The notes beneath the pieces were generated by a model. It was given only the letters and a program-made list of their open reading frames with translations, was not told the origin of the DNA and made no database searches. Both the position numbers and the translations under genes were made by a program. A stretch of DNA of 8,709 nt. Origin: JAVVUQ01 sp036653075. GTDB lineage: Bacteria > Bacillota > Clostridia > Christensenellales > CAG-314. This document shows positions 6,227 to 8,709 of this stretch, piece after piece; position 1 is the stretch's first letter; every line of letters starts with the position of its first letter. The stretch spans positions 1-8,709 of the forward strand of contig JAVVUQ010000067.1 in assembly GCA_036653075.1 (NCBI GenBank). Direction: 5' to 3'.

Positions 6227-7711
6227 ATGATATATAGAGATATAGATAATCTGTTAGAGTACTCGGAAATTTATTTAATGGCAAATGAAGCAGACAAAGT
6301 ATACAATAGAAATAGATTATTGGCGTTATTTAGAATCAAAGATTATGAAGACTGTGGAATTGATGACAACATAATGCAATTAAGCAATCCTGAAAGTTTG
6401 CTTAAACCGTTAGTTTCTTATGCAGTAGAAAGAGGAATTATAGAAATTGAACAAACCGAGTCCATAAAATCTGAAAGTATGGATATAGTAAGTTTGCGTC
6501 CATCGGAGTTACAGGCTTGGTTTGCTGAAATGTACGTTGAAGATTCTATGGCTGCAATGGATTGGTTTTACAATTATTGTGTTAAAAATAATTATATAAA
6601 AGCGACGGCGATTGCTAAAAATATATGTTGGTTAGCGCAAAATACCAAGCATAAATTGCAAATAACTATCAATTTAACTAAACCTGAAAAAAACAATAAA
6701 GATATAGCAACAGCGGCAAAGCAAAGGGGAAAAAAATACCCGATGTGCGTTATTTGTTATGAAAACGAAGGATACGCAGGAAGCGATAAGCAAAATTTAA
6801 GAACTATACCTATTACATTAAATGGCGAGGAGTGGTTTTGGCAGTTTTCGCCTTACGCATATTTTTACAAACACGGCGTTGCGATTAATCGTAAACATAA
6901 GCCAATGGAAGTTACTATTGAAACGGTTGAAAAATTGGTAGAATTTTGCGATATGTTTCCCAAATGGTTTATCGGCTGTAACGCAGCGCTCGCTCGAATT
7001 GGTGGCAGTTTACTTATGCACGACCATTTTCAAGGTGGAGAGTATGAAATGCCTATACACAACTGCGGTTATTTAAAAGTTTTTGAAGATCACAAATATA
7101 CTAATACAAAAATAGGTATTGTAAATTGGTATAATAGCGTAATTAGAATCGAAGGCAATAAAACACAAGTATTGCAATTATGTAATAAAATAATAGACAA
7201 ATGGAGTAACTATACCAATGAAAAATTAAATATAATAGCAAAAACAGATGAACAGCATAACAGTTTATCGCCTATTGCGCGAAAAAAAGGAATGAATTAT
7301 ATAGTGGACTTAATCCTTAGGAATAATAGGTGCAATTTTGAATTTTCAGATGGAATTTTTCATGCGCATAAACAATGGCATTTTATAAAAAATGAAGGAA
7401 TAGGTTTAATTGAAGCTATGGGTTTGTTTATTTTACCAGCAAGGTTAGAAGGTCAACTTTTATTGGTAAAAAAATACCTTATTGGCGAAGATATTCATTT
7501 TGACGACGATTATTCAGATTTTTATAAATTTGCTCAAAAATTAAGCGAAAAATATGGATTATGCAACGATATAACTCAAGCAGATTCAATAATTAAAAAT
7601 GAAGTAGGCGAAATATGCGAAAATATTTTATACGATACAGCTGTTTTTAAACCTTATGAAAATGATTCGATGGAAGCGTTATATTGTTTTGTAGAAGATA
7701 TTTTGCGTTAA
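6227..7711 (+). CDS. galT: UDP-glucose-hexose-1-phosphate uridylyltransferase, class II
   Basis: Transfers UMP from UDP-glucose to galactose-1-phosphate; the related bifidobacterial LnpC also takes GalNAc- and GlcNAc-1-phosphate. At 494 aa it fits the long class II (Bacillota-type) GalT rather than the roughly 350-aa E. coli class. The N-terminus has the class feature of a DxxYxRNRLL-like segment (ADKVYNRNRLLALF, 22-35). The active-site block is WFIGCNAALARIGGSLLM followed by HDHFQGG (265-271). By analogy with HPHxQ of class I, His267 would be the nucleophile that forms the uridylyl intermediate. The SD AAGGA (6214-6218) lies 8 nt before the ATG. It is the last gene of the operon, ending at the two-way terminator. 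Substrate range beyond galactose is inferred from nahK and the galE Cys299. Confidence 0.9.
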   Translation: MIYRDIDNLLEYSEIYLMANEADKVYNRNRLLALFRIKDYEDCGIDDNIMQLSNPESLLKPLVSYAVERGIIEIEQTESIKSESMDIVSLRPSELQAWFAEMYVEDSMAAMDWFYNYCVKNNYIKATAIAKNICWLAQNTKHKLQITINLTKPEKNNKDIATAAKQRGKKYPMCVICYENEGYAGSDKQNLRTIPITLNGEEWFWQFSPYAYFYKHGVAINRKHKPMEVTIETVEKLVEFCDMFPKWFIGCNAALARIGGSLLMHDHFQGGEYEMPIHNCGYLKVFEDHKYTNTKIGIVNWYNSVIRIEGNKTQVLQLCNKIIDKWSNYTNEKLNIIAKTDEQHNSLSPIARKKGMNYIVDLILRNNRCNFEFSDGIFHAHKQWHFIKNEGIGLIEAMGLFILPARLEGQLLLVKKYLIGEDIHFDDDYSDFYKFAQKLSEKYGLCNDITQADSIIKNEVGEICENILYDTAVFKPYENDSMEALYCFVEDILR

Positions 7712-7767
7712 TACGATTTTTCTATATAATTTATATAATATTATTACCGTAAACATTGTGGAATATA

Positions 7768-7791
7768 TTGCAACGTCGCATAACGTTGCGA
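7768..7791. other. Hairpin in the galT 3' untranslated region
   Basis: GCAACGT (7770-7776) and ACGTTGC (7783-7789) form a 7-bp stem around a 6-nt loop, extendable by a G.U and an A-T pair. No T tract follows on either strand. It may protect the galT mRNA end or aid the terminator about 30 bp downstream. Confidence 0.4.
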
Positions 7792-7822
7792 AACACAGCG
7801 TAAATATAAAGATTAACAAAAA

Positions 7823-7847
7823 AGACGTTTTCAATACGAAAACGTCT
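7823..7847. terminator. Bidirectional rho-independent terminator between galT and rplS
   Basis: AGACGTTTTC and GAAAACGTCT form a perfect 10-bp stem around AATAC. On the + strand it is followed by ATATTTTTG, and on the - strand by a run of six T. It can therefore stop both the galT transcript and the convergent rplS transcript. It lies 111 nt after the galT stop and 22 nt after the rplS stop. Confidence 0.85.
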
Positions 7848-7869
7848 ATATTTTTGTTTGATTACATAA

Positions 7870-8211
7870 TTACATTTGTTCTTTAATTTTAGCGGCTTTA
7901 CCAGTGCGTTCTCTCAAATAATACAATTTAGCGCGAGCAACTTTTGCATTACGAACAACATCAACCTTTTCAATCTTAGGACTGTGTAAAGGAAAAGCTC
8001 TTTCAACGCCAACGCCTTGGCATATACGTCTAACTGTAAAAGTTTCTCTTAATCCGCCGTGTTTGCGAGCAATAACAATACCTTCATAGGCTTGAATTCT
8101 TTCCTTATTACCCTCGATAACTTTAAAGTACACTCTTACTGTGTCACCAACTTTAAAGACAGGAACCTCTTTGCGCAAACTATCTTGTTCAATAGCATTA
8201 ATTAAATTCAT
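7870..8211 (-). CDS. rplS: 50S ribosomal protein L19
   Basis: L19 is a large-subunit protein at the 30S-50S interface. The 113-aa product has the full family pattern: FKVGDTVRVYFKVIEG near residues 19-34, ERIQAYEGIVIAR, GVGVERAFPLHSPKI in the middle, and the basic C-terminus AKLYYLRERTGKAAKIKEQ. Length is normal. SD AGGAGG (8226-8221 on the - strand) lies 9 nt before the ATG. The gene stands alone, with its own promoter (8286-8314), a structured leader and a terminator; the frequent partners rpsP, rimM and trmD are not upstream here. Confidence 0.97.
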   Translation of the reverse strand: MNLINAIEQDSLRKEVPVFKVGDTVRVYFKVIEGNKERIQAYEGIVIARKHGGLRETFTVRRICQGVGVERAFPLHSPKIEKVDVVRNAKVARAKLYYLRERTGKAAKIKEQM

Positions 8212-8220
8212 TTTGACTTT

Positions 8221-8280
8221 CCTCCTAAATATACTTGACGTTCATAAACTCAATATAGTCAGAGGAACGTCCGAAGTCAC
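8221..8280 (-). promoter_or_regulatory. rplS 5' leader, candidate L19 autoregulatory RNA
   Basis: In the transcript, ACUU-CG-GACGUUC (8277-8265) can pair with GAACGUC-AAGU (8243-8233), an 11-bp stem with a 2-nt bulge closing a 21-nt loop. It begins within a few bases of the predicted transcription start and ends 6 nt before the SD AGGAGG. Low-GC Gram-positives are known to carry an L19 leader thought to bind L19 protein. I have not matched it to that family's consensus. Confidence 0.5.
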
Positions 8281-8285
8281 GATAT

Positions 8286-8314
8286 ATAATAACACATATT
8301 TTTATAATTTGCAA
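8286..8314 (-). promoter_or_regulatory. rplS promoter with extended -10
   Basis: On the - strand, TTGCAA (8314-8309) and TATTAT (8291-8286) are separated by 17 bp, and TGT directly precedes the -10, giving an extended -10 element. The predicted start is near 8280, at the first base of the leader stem region. Confidence 0.65.
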
Positions 8315-8551
8315 CTGTTTTTCTATATATAATTCTACTTTTTACTCAATTTATATATTGTAAAAATGGTTATTAATATATAAAATAATATTTCGACGGC
8401 AAAAAATAAAATTATTTAGTATTTAATTGTAGGTAGAAATAAAATTATATAATAAAAAATTTAAATTTGCCAAATGGTAGTATAAAAAAAACAAATAAAA
8501 AGCAAAAAACCAATAATGTAAAAGAATGGTAAAAATTCTATAGTAAAAGTG
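8315..8551. other. AT-rich intergenic stretch without a recognisable gene
   Basis: This lies between the divergent rplS promoter and the forward promoter at 8552. Stops occur often in all forward frames. A reverse frame across 8423-8707 exists, but its product is a low-complexity Leu/Phe/Ser/Tyr string without a good SD. I see nothing functional in it. Confidence 0.6.
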
Positions 8552-8580
8552 TTGACATAAAGGGAGAGAAAGGATAGAAT
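8552..8580 (+). promoter_or_regulatory. Near-consensus sigma-A promoter facing out of the window
   Basis: TTGACA (8552-8557) and TAGAAT (8575-8580) are separated by exactly 17 bp, matching 11 of 12 consensus bases. Transcription would start near 8587 and run rightward through the 32-bp repeats toward a gene beyond the window. Confidence 0.65.
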
Positions 8581-8604
8581 AGCAAAGCAGTAAGTTGAGG
8601 GAAT

Positions 8605-8668
8605 CCACTATTGATAGAAATTGAGATAGAGGGAAGCCACTATTGATAGAAATAGAGATAGAAGGAAG
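8605..8668. repeat. 32-bp tandem repeat, two copies
   Basis: Copies 8605-8636 and 8637-8668 both begin CCACTATTGATAGAAAT and differ at two positions. They are purine-rich and end in GGAAG, SD-like. A third copy is not evident. They lie in the expected 5' untranslated region of the transcript from the 8552 promoter. CCACT in either copy could pair with AGTGG (8695-8699). Confidence 0.8.
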
Positions 8669-8709
8669 CTTTAGCAAGAGCGATAGCTGAAAAAAGTGGT
8701 GTTGCAAAA
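8662..8709 (+). pseudogene. Possible HU-like N-terminus without a start codon, cut by the window edge
   Basis: The frame reads KEALARAIAEKSGVAK up to the last base, close to the first helix and turn of HU/IHF DNA-binding proteins, where L..AIAEKSGV.K is characteristic. The preceding in-frame codon is a stop (8659-8661), and no ATG, GTG or TTG lies between. Either the start was lost when the 32-bp repeats formed, a non-standard start is used, or the likeness is chance. Only 16 codons are visible. Confidence 0.3.

Noticed and set aside
8141..8332. Forward frame of 63 aa over the rplS start
   Set aside because: It overlaps the rplS start, leader and promoter on the other strand and has no SD or family likeness.
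8423..8707. Reverse-strand membrane protein of 94 aa
   Set aside because: The product is low-complexity Leu/Phe/Ser/Tyr, there is no convincing SD, and it is antisense to the purine-rich repeats and promoter.
8587..8709. T-box riboswitch (AGCGA and GGUG elements at 8679-8702)
   Set aside because: The AGUA element is not properly placed, the distance between elements is too short, and the opposing stem strand is outside the window. The HU-like reading explains the same bases better. A covariance search with the T-box model would settle it.
1..8709. Mollicute with UGA read as Trp
   Set aside because: Trp is TGG in every gene, no in-frame TGA is needed, and all genes end in TAA.

Overview
The window comes from an AT-rich bacterial chromosome and carries seven complete genes. 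Stops are TAA, Trp is TGG and the code is standard. Shine-Dalgarno (SD) sites are purine-rich and strong, L19 resembles that of Bacilli/Clostridia, and the class II GalT is of the kind common in Bacillota. I infer a low-GC Bacillota, probably a host-associated anaerobe that uses host or milk glycans. No rRNA, tRNA or transposase was seen.

Layout. Positions 1-433 are non-coding. They hold two near-identical GC-rich 45-bp repeats, a 16-bp palindrome, a dyad and promoter-like elements, followed by a stand-alone dihydrolipoyl dehydrogenase gene (434-1798) with a hairpin behind it. An AT-rich, tandemly repeated gap of 368 bp comes next. Five same-strand genes follow: a small DUF308/HdeD-like membrane protein, an N-acetylhexosamine 1-kinase (NahK/LnpB type), a two-SIS-domain phosphosugar isomerase/deaminase, UDP-glucose/hexosamine 4-epimerase (galE) and a class II hexose-1-phosphate uridylyltransferase (galT). 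A two-way terminator (7823-7847) separates galT from the convergent rplS, which has its own promoter and a structured leader. The right end (8315-8709) holds a near-consensus forward promoter, a 32-bp tandem repeat, and a short reading frame resembling the start of an HU protein but with no visible start codon.

How the genes work together. NahK, GalT and GalE are the three enzymes that handle GalNAc, GlcNAc and galactose 1-phosphates in the bifidobacterial lacto-N-biose/galacto-N-biose (LNB/GNB) pathway. No galactokinase is present here. GalE has Cys at position 299, the place that decides whether N-acetylated UDP-sugars fit, which suits a hexosamine role. The SIS protein looks like GlmS without its glutaminase domain and could deaminate an amino-sugar 6-phosphate, joining the route to glycolysis. 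The LNB/GNB phosphorylase, a transporter and NagA are not in this window, so the complete pathway is an inference.
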